Counted from the stretch's first letter, positions 33,781-44,263 are shown. The stretch is DNA of 64,000 nt from an uncultured Eubacteriales bacterium (GCA_910586545.1 CAJUIQ010000005.1:1-64000); one strand, 5' to 3'. Program-made: numbers and translations. The notes: generated by a model not told the origin, from the sequence alone.

Positions 33781-36228
33781 ATGCTAGAACGGATCTGGGA
33801 ATACCTTACGCGAAATATCAAGATCGCATGGAAAAGTGTATTTTTTAACTTTAAACAGTATTGCGTTTTTTTCGCGGCAATTTTTATTGTGCAATTGCTG
33901 TACGGAATGATGGCGATTTCCGCCACGAATAACAATTCCGTGGCATTTCAGCAGATCAAAGAGGAATACGATTATCACTATGTGATTCGTAACCTGACGC
34001 TCAGTCAGTACAACTATCTGAAGGAATATAAAAACGCAGATCGCGGTACGTTTGACGAGCAAAAGCAATTATATGTCATTGTAGATTACGACAAACGGGT
34101 AAATGCGAAAGACGATAAAGAAGTGTATGATATTTTCCTGCGTTTCGGTAAAGAAGGCGCAGATGAGAGTATCGTTCAAAAGTACGCCCGTGAATTTGAG
34201 ACGGATTATCTGTCCGTGCTTTCTAATATTGAAGCGTATCCGTATCAAAACTTCCAAAACGACGCCACGTTGCTTTTGGAATATAACGATCGGGTTGACA
34301 GCAACAATACCACCTTCTGGATCATTACTCTGCTTCTCATCGTGCTGTCGGTGTTCTTGCTGATGTCTATTTATAACATCCGGATGAACCAGTACAAGTT
34401 CACTTACGGTGTGTACATGACCTTTGGCGCGGATTTCAAAATGCTGTTTGGTACGGCATTCTGGGAATTGTTTGTGATTATGCTGGTGACGTATATCCCG
34501 GCGGTAATCGCATCTACCGTAATCGTGTATTTCATCTATGCTCCTTCCGGATTCACTTTCGCGTTCTCTGCATTGGTGTTCCTGCAGGTATTCGTATTCA
34601 GCCTTCTGGTTGTTTTGGCTTCTGTGTTCATGCCTATGCGTGTCACATCTATGCGCCAGCCAATGTCGCTGATTGTTACGGAAGACAACTCCAACTTGGT
34701 AAGCTCCCCGAGAAAATCTTTCAATCTGCTGGGCAAAAAGTTCCCGCTGCAGTATGAGCTGTATTCCATCTGGCGGTTTAGAAAGTACAATTTGCAGTTG
34801 CTGACCACCGCAATTATATTCTGCGCGTTGTTTATCTGCGGATTATACCTTGCAAACATTTATACAACAGACTTAAACTATCCCCGTGCCCAGTATCAGA
34901 TGGAATTGGATTTGGCAAACACCTACATTTCTTATGATTCCATGCTCAGCAAAGATTTGAATGAACTGAATGAATCTTTTCTGAAAGAATATGGCGAAGA
35001 CTTTGATGAAGATTTCAAGGCGCTGAATGGAATAGAAACCACAGGTAACGCAACACCTACAGCGGAAGATCCCGATGTGCTGCAAAGCCCTGTCACAGAA
35101 GCAAAGTATATCAATTCCTTTATGCTTGTAAATAAGAAGGATGTGAAACCTTTTGCCTCCGGATTCTTTGTATACAGAACGAAAGATGCTTACTCTCCTT
35201 ATACAGGTGAGGGCAGTTATAAAGTGACAAACGACGTGCTGTATAAAGCGGTGGATCCAAACAACTATGAGGATCTGTTCAACTTCTTACAGCAATATGA
35301 TGTGGAAGGCGATCCCACAAAGATTTTGGAAAGCAATGGCGATACGCAGTATGTCATTGTTGGCGACTCTAAGAGCAACATTAAAACCTACAAGTTTGAC
35401 GTAGGCGATAAGGTTGCAGTCAGCACCTATAAGAACGCGGTTACCCAGGTAGATTCCAACTTAAGTGGAAAATCCCTTCTGCGTCGTCAGATCAAGAACT
35501 ATGAGTATACATATACCGATCTGGAAGTTTGTGCGGTAATTAAGGATATCCCTTCTGGAAGCGTGCCAGTATACATGCTGAACGATACATATCAAGCTGT
35601 TACCGGAAGAGAACCGACTGTGACACAGCTCAAACTCTATACGGATCCGAATTTGGATGATGAGCATATCACCTTTATTGAAGATGAGATGCGCACTATG
35701 CTGGTCGAGGAAAATGAGGGTGACATCGGTGCTGTATCTATCAAAAATATGAATACACTTGCGGAAAATAATATCAAAGCAGACGAACACTACAACGAGC
35801 TTTATATTGCAATTTCTATTCTGATTCTTTGTGTTTCCCCGATCATTTGGTTCTTCTCTCAAACACTGTATTACTTTAAGCGTGAGAAAGAATTCAATAT
35901 TATTCAGTCCATGGGTGCCAACGGAAGTGATATTCGGATCATCTATCTGCTTGGCGGACTTAGTATGGCGGTTATGTCTCTGATAGTAAGTATCCTGCTT
36001 AGTTACTTGGGCAGCTATCTGATGTTCTACGCATACAACGTCATCGTTCCAAACTTCTCGAACGAATATGTAAGGTATACCTTCTATATGCCATGGTATG
36101 CGTTGGTCATTTCTGTAGTAATGTCTGTGGCGTGTGGATTCTTCTCCGCATATCTGCCCTACAGAAGTTACTTCAAAAATCGCTATTCGCTGGAGAACGG
36201 CGGTAGCGGTGTGGAACATGAAGAATGA
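33781..36228 (+). CDS. FtsX-family ABC transporter permease
   Basis: 815 aa. One N-terminal helix (about 22-46), three helices around residues 180-300, one near 345, a large extracytoplasmic domain (about 365-680), and three C-terminal helices (ILILCVSPIIWFFSQTLYYF, LSMAVMSLIVSILLSYLG, YALVISVVMSVACGFFSAYL). Two FtsX modules flank the outer domain, as in BceB/MacB-type permeases for peptide sensing, lipoprotein or antimicrobial export. ATG 33781 chosen over an upstream TTG; no strong Shine-Dalgarno is adjacent, and an AAAGGAGG lies 34 nt upstream. Works with the ATPase at 36297. Substrate unknown; no two-component system is next to it. Confidence 0.88.
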   Translation: MLERIWEYLTRNIKIAWKSVFFNFKQYCVFFAAIFIVQLLYGMMAISATNNNSVAFQQIKEEYDYHYVIRNLTLSQYNYLKEYKNADRGTFDEQKQLYVIVDYDKRVNAKDDKEVYDIFLRFGKEGADESIVQKYAREFETDYLSVLSNIEAYPYQNFQNDATLLLEYNDRVDSNNTTFWIITLLLIVLSVFLLMSIYNIRMNQYKFTYGVYMTFGADFKMLFGTAFWELFVIMLVTYIPAVIASTVIVYFIYAPSGFTFAFSALVFLQVFVFSLLVVLASVFMPMRVTSMRQPMSLIVTEDNSNLVSSPRKSFNLLGKKFPLQYELYSIWRFRKYNLQLLTTAIIFCALFICGLYLANIYTTDLNYPRAQYQMELDLANTYISYDSMLSKDLNELNESFLKEYGEDFDEDFKALNGIETTGNATPTAEDPDVLQSPVTEAKYINSFMLVNKKDVKPFASGFFVYRTKDAYSPYTGEGSYKVTNDVLYKAVDPNNYEDLFNFLQQYDVEGDPTKILESNGDTQYVIVGDSKSNIKTYKFDVGDKVAVSTYKNAVTQVDSNLSGKSLLRRQIKNYEYTYTDLEVCAVIKDIPSGSVPVYMLNDTYQAVTGREPTVTQLKLYTDPNLDDEHITFIEDEMRTMLVEENEGDIGAVSIKNMNTLAENNIKADEHYNELYIAISILILCVSPIIWFFSQTLYYFKREKEFNIIQSMGANGSDIRIIYLLGGLSMAVMSLIVSILLSYLGSYLMFYAYNVIVPNFSNEYVRYTFYMPWYALVISVVMSVACGFFSAYLPYRSYFKNRYSLENGGSGVEHEE

Positions 36229-36296
36229 TCCGCCTCCCGGAATATTTAATATAACCTATGATTGGGCAGCGCTGCTGCCAGGAAAGGATGCAATAA

Positions 36297-37028
36297 ATGG
36301 CTACCAATACAGAATATATGCTGCAGACGGAAAGTGTCATTAAGCAGTACAGACAGTCCGAATCTGTAATCACGGCAGTAAACCGTGCGAATATCAAAGT
36401 GGAAAAGGGCGAGTTTGTGGCAATTATCGGGTCTTCCGGTTCCGGTAAATCCACCTTCCTACACATTTGCGCCGGATTGGACCGAGCAAATGCCGGACGT
36501 ATTCTCATAGACAATGTAGAAATTACCAAGATGGGTGCTGACCAGCTAGGTCGTTTCAGAGGGGAGAACATGGGCTTTATTTATCAGAGGCACAACTTGA
36601 TCCCTCAGTTTACTGCATTGGAGAACATTCTGCTCCCTACAGTTATGTGTAATAAGCCGGATATGTCTTATCAGGAATCTTTACGTGAACTGGTAGAACA
36701 TCTGGGCTTGAGTGAGCGTCTGCATCATTTGCCCAGCGAGATGTCCGGCGGTCAGTGCCAGAGAGTTGCGATTGCTCGTGCACTGATTAACAACCCCCAG
36801 ATCTTGTTTGCGGACGAACCTACAGGTAACCTGGACCGAGCAAATGCGGATGAAGTGCTGAAACTGCTTCTCAAAATTCGTGAAACCAGAGGTCAGACCT
36901 TGTTGATGGTAACTCACGACCTTAAGATTGCAGAAATGGCGGACCGTATTTTCCGTATGGATAACGGTGTACTTACTTTGGATCGCGATTATGTAGGCGG
37001 TAATAAGAAAACAATAGACACATATTAA
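36297..37028 (+). CDS. ABC transporter ATP-binding protein, LolD/MacB type
   Basis: 243 aa. Walker A GSSGSGKSTFLH, Q-loop FIYQRHNLIPQFTA, signature MSGGQCQRVAIARAL (Cys replaces the usual Gln in SGGQ(Q)QR), Walker B ILFADEPTGNLD, H-loop VTHD. The NLIPQFTALENI segment is typical for partners of FtsX-type permeases. GGAAAGGA precedes the ATG. Last gene of the two-gene operon, followed by a terminator. Confidence 0.93.
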   Translation: MATNTEYMLQTESVIKQYRQSESVITAVNRANIKVEKGEFVAIIGSSGSGKSTFLHICAGLDRANAGRILIDNVEITKMGADQLGRFRGENMGFIYQRHNLIPQFTALENILLPTVMCNKPDMSYQESLRELVEHLGLSERLHHLPSEMSGGQCQRVAIARALINNPQILFADEPTGNLDRANADEVLKLLLKIRETRGQTLLMVTHDLKIAEMADRIFRMDNGVLTLDRDYVGGNKKTIDTY

Positions 37029-37034
37029 AAAGTA

Positions 37035-37061
37035 AAAAAGGAGCCATTGGCTCCTTTTTTT
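37035..37061 (+). terminator. Terminator of the ABC operon
   Basis: AAAAAGGAGCC/GGCTCCTTTTT stem, ATT loop, T-run. Confidence 0.9.
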
Positions 37062-37191
37062 ATAGATTTATTTGCTGACGAGGAAAGAAGCAAAAAGTGT
37101 CTATCCAAAAGGCGGTTGGCAGAAAGCATAAGATCGGTTAGCGGCACAAAATGTTTTTTGTAAAAATATCATATAAAAATCGGGAAATCTA

Positions 37192-37220
37192 TTGAAAAAA
37201 ATTGTGTATTGTGTTATTAT
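37192..37220 (+). promoter_or_regulatory. Promoter of dockerin-DUF4838 paralog 1
   Basis: TTGAAA (37192-37197), 17-bp spacer, TATTAT (37215-37220). Paralogs 2 and 3 have the same TTGAAA box. Confidence 0.65.
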
Positions 37221-37267
37221 TTTAATAACCTGTGAACACTTCATAAAGTGAAGAGAAGGAGAACGGA

Positions 37268-39472
37268 ATGAAGAAATTAATTTCATGCATGCTTTTGCTT
37301 GGAATGCTAAGCGGCATGCTGAGTATCGGTATTGCAGCACACGATTTTGTGGTGGACGATACGTTTACTTTAGGCGACGTAAATGGAGACGGCGTTGCGG
37401 ATCCCACAGACGCACTGGAGGTAGCTCGTTATTTGGCAGATGTTGAGGGTGCGAATGTAATACAGGACGCCGCAGATATGGATGCGGATGGCCAGGTAAG
37501 CGCATATGACGCATTGCAATTTAAAATGTGTATAGCTGGCGCAAAGAACTTTTCCGATTATGAAAAAACAGGAAATGGGGAAGCGTTGTATAACTTTACC
37601 ATTGCCGGCAATCCCATTGATTCATATAGTCTGGTAGTTCCGGAGAATTTACCGGACGATACGGATGAAAACAAAAATGTATATGGGATGAATGCCTATT
37701 TTGCGGCGAAGGAAATGCGCAAATACATTCAAACTGCTACTGGTGTAGATGTTCCGATTGTGAAAGGGACCTGGACGACGCCGGGTGCCATTGCTTTCCA
37801 CATTGAGGATGAGACTGGAGAGCTTGGAATAGAGGGATATATCTATACTGTAGAGGATGGACAGCTGCATATTTATGGAACGCGGCGCGGCTGTATGTAT
37901 GCGGTGTATGACATTTTGGAGGAGTATCTTGGCTATCGTTTCTATAACAGCGATGAAACGATGCTCTACAAAAAACGTACAGCGGATATACCGGAAGGGG
38001 TATATGAAAAGAAGATCCCGCTTATGAGTTTCCGGGAAGTAGGCCAGACGTTTAAAAATCGTGATGAGTATAGCTTCCCACGAAAAATAAACGGATCTAA
38101 TTCTACATATTCCTACTATAACGGAACCTCAACAGGACCGCATTTTATCAATGCGCATTCTTTCCAATATCAGTGGCAGATGTACTCCGGACCTGTGGCG
38201 CCGGAAGGAACAGAGCGTCCCTTATCGTATCGGTATGAAAACGGAGATAAAAGCAGAGGCGACCTGGTATGGAATCCCTGCTTTACAGACGATACAATTT
38301 ATGAACAATTATTCGAGGGACTTGTACTTATTGCAAAAATGATTACAGAGGAGTGGGGAAGCCATATTTTCCGCCCGGAAACATCTAGTCTGTCGTTTTC
38401 TCCGAACGATACGGACGGTTCCACTGGAATCATGTGCAAGTGCGCAAACTGCGCTACAATTTATGCCGAAAGTGGCCTTATGGGTGCTATTGTAAATATG
38501 GCAAACCGCGCCGCCGTGGATATTCAGGAGTATTATCCTGGTATGAAAATTATGTGCGGCATGTATGAGCATGCTATGCCCAACAACATTTATCCGGACA
38601 AAAATCTCATAATTTACTACTGGGGAACCGGATGTAACAATCATTTGGTTGGAAGCGGAGATTGCGGAGACAACGTAAATCTTTTGGGTAAAAGCAATAC
38701 CTTGGATGAAAAGTGCTTAAAGGCATGGGGCGATGCCTGTGCAGAGACCGGCGCTGAGTTGTGGTTCTGGTATTACCCAGTAACGTATAGTTATTATTTG
38801 GTAGGATGCCCTAATATTATTAATATTTATAATGATTTAAAGTTCTTGGTTGAAGAGTGCCACGTGACTGGATTTTATCATGAAGGCGGTGGCGAGGATT
38901 ACAACTTTGAAGCACTGAAAGCGTATCTTTCTGCACGTATGATGGAAGATCCAGATATGACGGAAGAAGAATTTATTGGCATTTTAAAGGAATATCTGTA
39001 CATGTACTACGGCGGCGGATATGAGGAATTGTATCAATATATTCTTATGCAGAATGAAGCAGGAGACCGGGCAGGCTGTTTTATGAACAACTATGACCGT
39101 CCGCGTCAGATGTACGATTTTGCGTATATTGATGAACATTATGAAGAAATGAGAACGCTGCTCACAGAGGCACGCCAAAAAGCAAAAACAGCGGAACAGG
39201 AAACAAGAATTGATACTTTGCTTGCATGCTGCGACTTTTTAGGACTTTCCTGCGTACATCATCGATATTATAAGAATGGGACAGAGGAGAGCCGTGCTTT
39301 ATACATGGAGAGATATGACAATATGTATAACTATATTAAGAACAACAATATGGTTGTTTTCCCGAGTGAGAGCGTATACAAATTGCCGGATACGATTAGC
39401 TATACGGAAGACCCCATGTATCAGATCTATGGAAATGAGCGTCCTGGCGTTAGCAGATATCCAGAAAAATAA
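37268..39472 (+). CDS. Secreted dockerin-DUF4838 protein, paralog 1
   Basis: 734 aa. Signal peptide 1-24; type I dockerin 35-92 with Ca loops DVNGDGVADPTD and DMDADGQVSAYD, so the dockerin is N-terminal, not C-terminal as in most cellulosomal enzymes. Residues about 110-235 resemble the alpha-glucuronidase/GH20b N-terminal domain (AAKEMRKYIQTATG, QLHIYGTRRGCMYAVYDILEEYLGYRF). The rest is a DUF4838-type barrel: GPHFINAHSF, the cysteine cluster CKCANCATIY, ELWFWYYPV, FYHEGGGEDYNFEALKAYL and QNEAGDRAGCF. Probably a glycan-active enzyme; catalytic residues are not known to me. Own promoter and terminator. AAGGAG precedes the ATG. Confidence 0.88.
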   Translation: MKKLISCMLLLGMLSGMLSIGIAAHDFVVDDTFTLGDVNGDGVADPTDALEVARYLADVEGANVIQDAADMDADGQVSAYDALQFKMCIAGAKNFSDYEKTGNGEALYNFTIAGNPIDSYSLVVPENLPDDTDENKNVYGMNAYFAAKEMRKYIQTATGVDVPIVKGTWTTPGAIAFHIEDETGELGIEGYIYTVEDGQLHIYGTRRGCMYAVYDILEEYLGYRFYNSDETMLYKKRTADIPEGVYEKKIPLMSFREVGQTFKNRDEYSFPRKINGSNSTYSYYNGTSTGPHFINAHSFQYQWQMYSGPVAPEGTERPLSYRYENGDKSRGDLVWNPCFTDDTIYEQLFEGLVLIAKMITEEWGSHIFRPETSSLSFSPNDTDGSTGIMCKCANCATIYAESGLMGAIVNMANRAAVDIQEYYPGMKIMCGMYEHAMPNNIYPDKNLIIYYWGTGCNNHLVGSGDCGDNVNLLGKSNTLDEKCLKAWGDACAETGAELWFWYYPVTYSYYLVGCPNIINIYNDLKFLVEECHVTGFYHEGGGEDYNFEALKAYLSARMMEDPDMTEEEFIGILKEYLYMYYGGGYEELYQYILMQNEAGDRAGCFMNNYDRPRQMYDFAYIDEHYEEMRTLLTEARQKAKTAEQETRIDTLLACCDFLGLSCVHHRYYKNGTEESRALYMERYDNMYNYIKNNNMVVFPSESVYKLPDTISYTEDPMYQIYGNERPGVSRYPEK

Positions 39473-39478
39473 AAAGTG

Positions 39479-39507
39479 GAAAAGGGCTCCCTATGGGGGC
39501 CTTTTTT
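39479..39507 (+). terminator. Terminator of paralog 1
   Basis: AAAAGGGCTCCC/GGGGGCCTTTT stem with T-run. Confidence 0.85.
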
Positions 39508-39615
39508 GCAGCTTGTTTGTCATAAGACTCCATGTGTTGTATGAAAATGCAGATTTGCCATTCAGTCTCGATTTAAATTTAATTTATGTAATTATAACAA
39601 AAATATAACAAACTA

Positions 39616-39644
39616 TTGAAAATATTTATATATTATGTTAACAT
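39616..39644 (+). promoter_or_regulatory. Promoter of paralog 2
   Basis: TTGAAA (39616-39621), 17-bp spacer, TAACAT (39639-39644). Confidence 0.55.
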
Positions 39645-39688
39645 ATAAATGCCTAAATACAATCCTTGTGAAGAAAAGGAGAAACCGG

Positions 39689-41854
39689 ATGAAGAAATTA
39701 TTATCACTGGTGTTGCTTTTTTCGTTGTTGGCAGGGATATGCAGCATCGGAACGGCGGCACAGAATTTAGTGGTAGATGACACATTCACTTTGGGCGATG
39801 TAAACGGGGATAGAGTTGCTGATCCTACAGATGCGCTGGAAGTGGCCCGCTATCTGGCAGATGTGGAGGGTGCGCATGTAATACGGGACGCCGCGGATAT
39901 GGACGCGGACGGCCAGGTGAGCGCATATGATGCATTGCAGTTTAAAATGTGTATAGCTGGCGCGAAAAATTGGTCCGACTACGACAGCAATTATGCATTA
40001 TATGCTTTTACAATTGGCGAAAGGCCTATTCAAACATATTGTATTGTGGTCCCTGCGGATACCAATGTGGAAACAAGTAATGCATATTATAGCGCACAGG
40101 AGCTGCAAAGATATGTTCTTATTGCTACAGGATGTGAATTGGCAATTTGTTTTGGAGAAAAAATCACGGAAAACGCCATCACTTTCCATCAGGAAGATGA
40201 AACCGGCGAACTTGGTATCGAAGGTTACATATATAGCGTAACTGACGGACAGTTGGACATTTACGGCACCCGCCGGGGAAATATGTACGCTGTTTATGAG
40301 ATTTTGGAGGAATATCTGGGTCTTCTCTTCTATAGTGGAGAAGAGACGTTGATTTATAAAAAACGCACATCCGATATTCCAGAGGGAACATATATTGAAC
40401 GGCAGCCCGCGCTTACATTTCGTATGGTGCGGGGCGGAACTTTTGGGATTCCCGGCGCTTTGCAGTATTATTTCCCTCGAAGAAATAACGGATTTCAGCT
40501 CATGGCTTATGAGCAGGAAAAATATGGAACGCTAACAGGCTCACATGCATTTAACGCGCATTCGTTCCACTACTATTATCAAATGTATACGGGGCCAGAG
40601 GATGCACCTACTTTGTTGGAACGTTTCGAAAATGGCGAACGGATAAATCAGTTGACTTGGCAGCCGTGCTTTACAGACGATTCTATGTATCAGCAGTTAT
40701 TTACCGGATTGGTGCTGTACAGCGATTATCTTTTTAAAGAAAGAGAAAAGAAAGACCATATATTCCGGCCGGGGACGTCCTCTGTGTCCTTTTCTATGTG
40801 TGACAATACGGCTTACTACTGCAAATGCTCCAACTGTTCCACCATATATGCTACAGACGGATATGCCGGTGGCAACGTGTATATTGCCAACCGCGCGGCG
40901 AAAGACATCCAGCAGTATTATCCAGGAATGCAGATATACTTTATCATTTACGATCACACAATCCCGCAAAACATTTATCCGGATAAGAATTTGATTGTTA
41001 TGTTCTGTGGAACCGGCTGCAATAATCACTTTATTGGCAGCGGCGCGTGCAAAGATAATACCACACTGCTTGGCGGAAACAATACCTATGATGAAAAAGC
41101 ATTAAAAGCTTGGGGGGATATTTGCATACAGACAGGAGCGCAGCTTTGGTTTTGGTACTATCCCTGTAATTACAGCTTTTGGCTGGTCGGATGCCCAAAC
41201 ATTGTCAATATTTATGAAGACTTTAAGTTCCTCGTAAATGAATGCAACGTTACTGGTCTGTATTTTGAAAGCGATGAAATTTATAATAATTTTGAGGCTC
41301 TAAAAGAATATCTCGCTTCGCGCATGATAGCGGATCCGGATATGACGGAAGAGGAATTTTATGAGCTAATGAAGGAGTATTTGTATATTTATTACGGAGA
41401 TGGATACGGGGAACTGCATGATTATATCATGATGCAGAATGAAGCGGGAGACCGTGCGGGTTGTTTCATCAACAACTTTGACCGGCCCCGTCAGATGATT
41501 GATTACGCATATATTGATGAACATTATGAGGAAATGCGTGCGCTGCTTGTAACGGCTAGAGAAAAAGCGAATACCGACGAGCAGGCAAAACGAATTGATA
41601 CACTAATAGCATGCTGTGACTTTTTGGGGCTCACTTGTGTCCATCATCGTTACTATAAGGGAGATGATCGTACATTGCAGGAATTGTATATGGAACGGTA
41701 TGACGCAATGTACAATTATATAAAAGATAACAACATTTTGATTTTCCCAGGGGATCAGTATGGACTTCCGAATTCTATCGATTATGGAGAGGATCCGATG
41801 TATCAGTTTTATGGAGAGGAACGTCCAGGCGTCAGCAGATATCCGGAAAAATAA
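39689..41854 (+). CDS. Secreted dockerin-DUF4838 protein, paralog 2 (divergent motif)
   Basis: 721 aa with the same order: signal peptide, N-terminal dockerin (DVNGDRVADPTD, DMDADGQVSAYD), glucuronidase-N-like domain, DUF4838-type body (SHAFNAHSF, CKCSNCSTIY, QLWFWYYPC). Two departures: Gly-to-Arg in the first dockerin loop (GDRVAD for GDGVAD), and the stretch that is (H/Y)EGGGxxYNFE in the other three copies reads FESDEIYNNFE here. If that motif is part of the active site, this copy has altered or lost activity. ATG 39689 has AAGGAG 8 nt upstream; a more distal ATG at 39635 is rejected because the signal peptide would be internal. Confidence 0.87.
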   Translation: MKKLLSLVLLFSLLAGICSIGTAAQNLVVDDTFTLGDVNGDRVADPTDALEVARYLADVEGAHVIRDAADMDADGQVSAYDALQFKMCIAGAKNWSDYDSNYALYAFTIGERPIQTYCIVVPADTNVETSNAYYSAQELQRYVLIATGCELAICFGEKITENAITFHQEDETGELGIEGYIYSVTDGQLDIYGTRRGNMYAVYEILEEYLGLLFYSGEETLIYKKRTSDIPEGTYIERQPALTFRMVRGGTFGIPGALQYYFPRRNNGFQLMAYEQEKYGTLTGSHAFNAHSFHYYYQMYTGPEDAPTLLERFENGERINQLTWQPCFTDDSMYQQLFTGLVLYSDYLFKEREKKDHIFRPGTSSVSFSMCDNTAYYCKCSNCSTIYATDGYAGGNVYIANRAAKDIQQYYPGMQIYFIIYDHTIPQNIYPDKNLIVMFCGTGCNNHFIGSGACKDNTTLLGGNNTYDEKALKAWGDICIQTGAQLWFWYYPCNYSFWLVGCPNIVNIYEDFKFLVNECNVTGLYFESDEIYNNFEALKEYLASRMIADPDMTEEEFYELMKEYLYIYYGDGYGELHDYIMMQNEAGDRAGCFINNFDRPRQMIDYAYIDEHYEEMRALLVTAREKANTDEQAKRIDTLIACCDFLGLTCVHHRYYKGDDRTLQELYMERYDAMYNYIKDNNILIFPGDQYGLPNSIDYGEDPMYQFYGEERPGVSRYPEK

Positions 41855-41885
41855 AAAGGGGCGTCTTGCGGCGCTCCTTTTTTGG
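41854..41885 (+). terminator. Terminator of paralog 2
   Basis: AAAAGGGGCG/CGCTCCTTTT stem, T-run. Confidence 0.83.
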
Positions 41886-41988
41886 ACTTACACAATTCTA
41901 TTTTTGCGATTTTTATAAAATTTTATCTGGCAAATACATTTGTTAAAGTATTTTCAACAACAAATGTGTACAAAATTTCAAAAAAATA

Positions 41989-42017
41989 TTGAAAAATATC
42001 GTACAATATATTAAAAT
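41989..42017 (+). promoter_or_regulatory. Promoter of paralog 3
   Basis: TTGAAA (41989-41994), 17-bp spacer, TAAAAT (42012-42017). Confidence 0.6.
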
Positions 42018-42061
42018 TATAATATGATTAAAAGCTTTTACAAAGAGAGAGGAGAAGTTGG

Positions 42062-44224
42062 ATGCGAAGAACATTATCATTAGTGCTGCTGATATCAATG
42101 TTGGCGGGGATGCTTAGCATCGGCGCTGCGGCAGGAATGGTAGTAGATGACACATTCACTTTGGGCGATGTAAATGGGGATGGAGTTGCTGATCCTACAG
42201 ATGCGCTGGAAGTGGCCCGCTATCTGGCAGATGTGGAGGGCGCGAGCGTAATACGGGACGCTGCGGATATGGACGCAGACGGCCAGGTAAGCGCGTATGA
42301 CGCACTGCAGTTTAAAATGTGTATAGCCGGCGCGAAAAATTGGTCTGACTACGAAACCGAGGGGGCGGCCCTGTACCGGTTTACTATTGGCGGCAATTCC
42401 ATTGACACATATAGTCTTGTAGTTCCGGCAGATACAGATCCGAAAACCAGCAACGCGTATTACGCTGCTGAAATGATGCAGAAATATGTTAAAGAGGCTA
42501 CCGGCTCTGCACTGCAAATTGTTTACGGAGAGAAGACCACAGAAAATGGTATTTATTTTCACGCTATTGATGAACTAAGTGAGCAGGGGCTGAAACTTGG
42601 ATTAGACGGGTATATTTATGAAGTTGCGGATGGACAACTGCATATTTACGGTACCCGCAGAGGCAATATGTATGCCGCTTATGAAATAATAGAAGAATAC
42701 ATAGGTTACCGGTTTTTCAGCGGAAAACAAACCTTGCTATATAAGAACAGAACGTCGGATATACCGGAAGGTATATATACAAAAGAAGTACCGCCGCTTT
42801 TCTTCCGGTATTGCATGCAAACCTTTGATGTCAGTGGCGCTGAGGATTATTTTTTTCCAAGAAAATTGAACGGATCGCAGCTGTACGGCTATACGGAAGA
42901 AAGATTTGGCACGCTGACCGGCCCCCATTTTATCAACGCCCATTCTTTTGGTTGGTACTACAGAATGGCTACTGGTCCGGAAGATGCGCCTACGCTGAAT
43001 GAGCGTTACAAGCAAGGTGTACAGAAAGATGAATACTCGTGGCAGCCTTGCTTTACCAGTGAAGACGATTACAATAAGATGTTTACCGGATTATATTTGT
43101 GTATTAAGATGATTACAGAGGAATGGGCAAACAACGTCTTGCGCAGAGAATCCTCGTCTATGTCGTTTTCTATTTGTGATAATATTAAGTTCTGCAAATG
43201 TGCCGACTGCGCTACACTCTACTCTACAAATGGCTATGCAGGCGGAAGTATATATATTGCTAACCGTGCGGTGGAGGACATCCAGCAGTATTATCCCGAC
43301 TTAAAGCTGTATTTGATTCTTTATGATCATACGATTCCGCAGGATATTTTTCCTCATGAGGATCTTATTATTATGTTCTGTCATAATGGCTGCAACAATC
43401 ATGTGATTGGCAGCGGGGGCTGCGGAGACAATCTGACACAGCTGAACTACAGCAATAAATATGAAGAGGCGGCTCTGCAGGCATGGGGAGATATCTGTGC
43501 ACAAACCGGAGCTGAACTGTGGCTTTGGTACTACCCGGTAACGTGCCACTATTATCTTGTGGGCTGTCCGAATATCTACAACATTTGGGCGGATATTGTG
43601 AATGTGGTGGAAATGTACAATGTTACTGGTATATATTATGAAGGCGGCGGTCGCACATACAATTTTGAGGCCCTGAAAGCATATATCGCTTCCCGTGTTA
43701 TCGTGGATCCGGATATGACGGAAGAGGAATTTGTTGAAATTGTAAAAGAGTACTTATATATGTACTATGGTGAAGGAAATGAGGAATTATTCGATTTCAT
43801 TGTGATGCAGAATGAGGCAGGCGACCGTGCAGGCTGTTTTGTCAATAACTATGACCGTCCGCGTCAGATGTATGATTACGTATATATTGATGAACATTAT
43901 GAGGAAATGCGTGCTCTTCTGGTGGCAGCGTTGGAAAAAGCGCAGACAGATGAACAGCGTGATAGAGTTGAAACGTTGATTGCCTGTTTTGATTTCCTTG
44001 GGCTTACTTGTGTGCACCACCGCTATTATAAGGGAAATGACGAAGTGCTTCGGAGCTTGTACATGGAGCGGTATGACGCAATGTACAATTATATTAAAAA
44101 TAACGATATGGTTATATTCTCTAACGATGAACCCTACTCAATACCTGGCAGCATCAGCTATAAAGAAGATCCGATGTTCCAATTCTATGGAGAAGAAAGA
44201 AACGGCGTTACCCGGTATCCGTAA
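42062..44224 (+). CDS. Secreted dockerin-DUF4838 protein, paralog 3
   Basis: 720 aa: signal peptide to about residue 22, dockerin (DVNGDGVADPTD, DMDADGQVSAYD), then the shared body with GPHFINAHSF, CKCADCATLY, ELWLWYYPV, IYYEGGGRTYNFEALKAYI and QNEAGDRAGCF. Compared with paralog 1 it lacks the short insert NDTDGSTGIM before the CxCxxC cluster. Its dockerin-coding DNA is nearly the same as in paralog 4, far closer than the bodies. GAGGAGAA precedes the ATG. Confidence 0.88.
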   Translation: MRRTLSLVLLISMLAGMLSIGAAAGMVVDDTFTLGDVNGDGVADPTDALEVARYLADVEGASVIRDAADMDADGQVSAYDALQFKMCIAGAKNWSDYETEGAALYRFTIGGNSIDTYSLVVPADTDPKTSNAYYAAEMMQKYVKEATGSALQIVYGEKTTENGIYFHAIDELSEQGLKLGLDGYIYEVADGQLHIYGTRRGNMYAAYEIIEEYIGYRFFSGKQTLLYKNRTSDIPEGIYTKEVPPLFFRYCMQTFDVSGAEDYFFPRKLNGSQLYGYTEERFGTLTGPHFINAHSFGWYYRMATGPEDAPTLNERYKQGVQKDEYSWQPCFTSEDDYNKMFTGLYLCIKMITEEWANNVLRRESSSMSFSICDNIKFCKCADCATLYSTNGYAGGSIYIANRAVEDIQQYYPDLKLYLILYDHTIPQDIFPHEDLIIMFCHNGCNNHVIGSGGCGDNLTQLNYSNKYEEAALQAWGDICAQTGAELWLWYYPVTCHYYLVGCPNIYNIWADIVNVVEMYNVTGIYYEGGGRTYNFEALKAYIASRVIVDPDMTEEEFVEIVKEYLYMYYGEGNEELFDFIVMQNEAGDRAGCFVNNYDRPRQMYDYVYIDEHYEEMRALLVAALEKAQTDEQRDRVETLIACFDFLGLTCVHHRYYKGNDEVLRSLYMERYDAMYNYIKNNDMVIFSNDEPYSIPGSISYKEDPMFQFYGEERNGVTRYP

Positions 44225-44263
44225 TTTGTTAAGGCAAGGTAATAGCTTCACTATTTAATAAGG

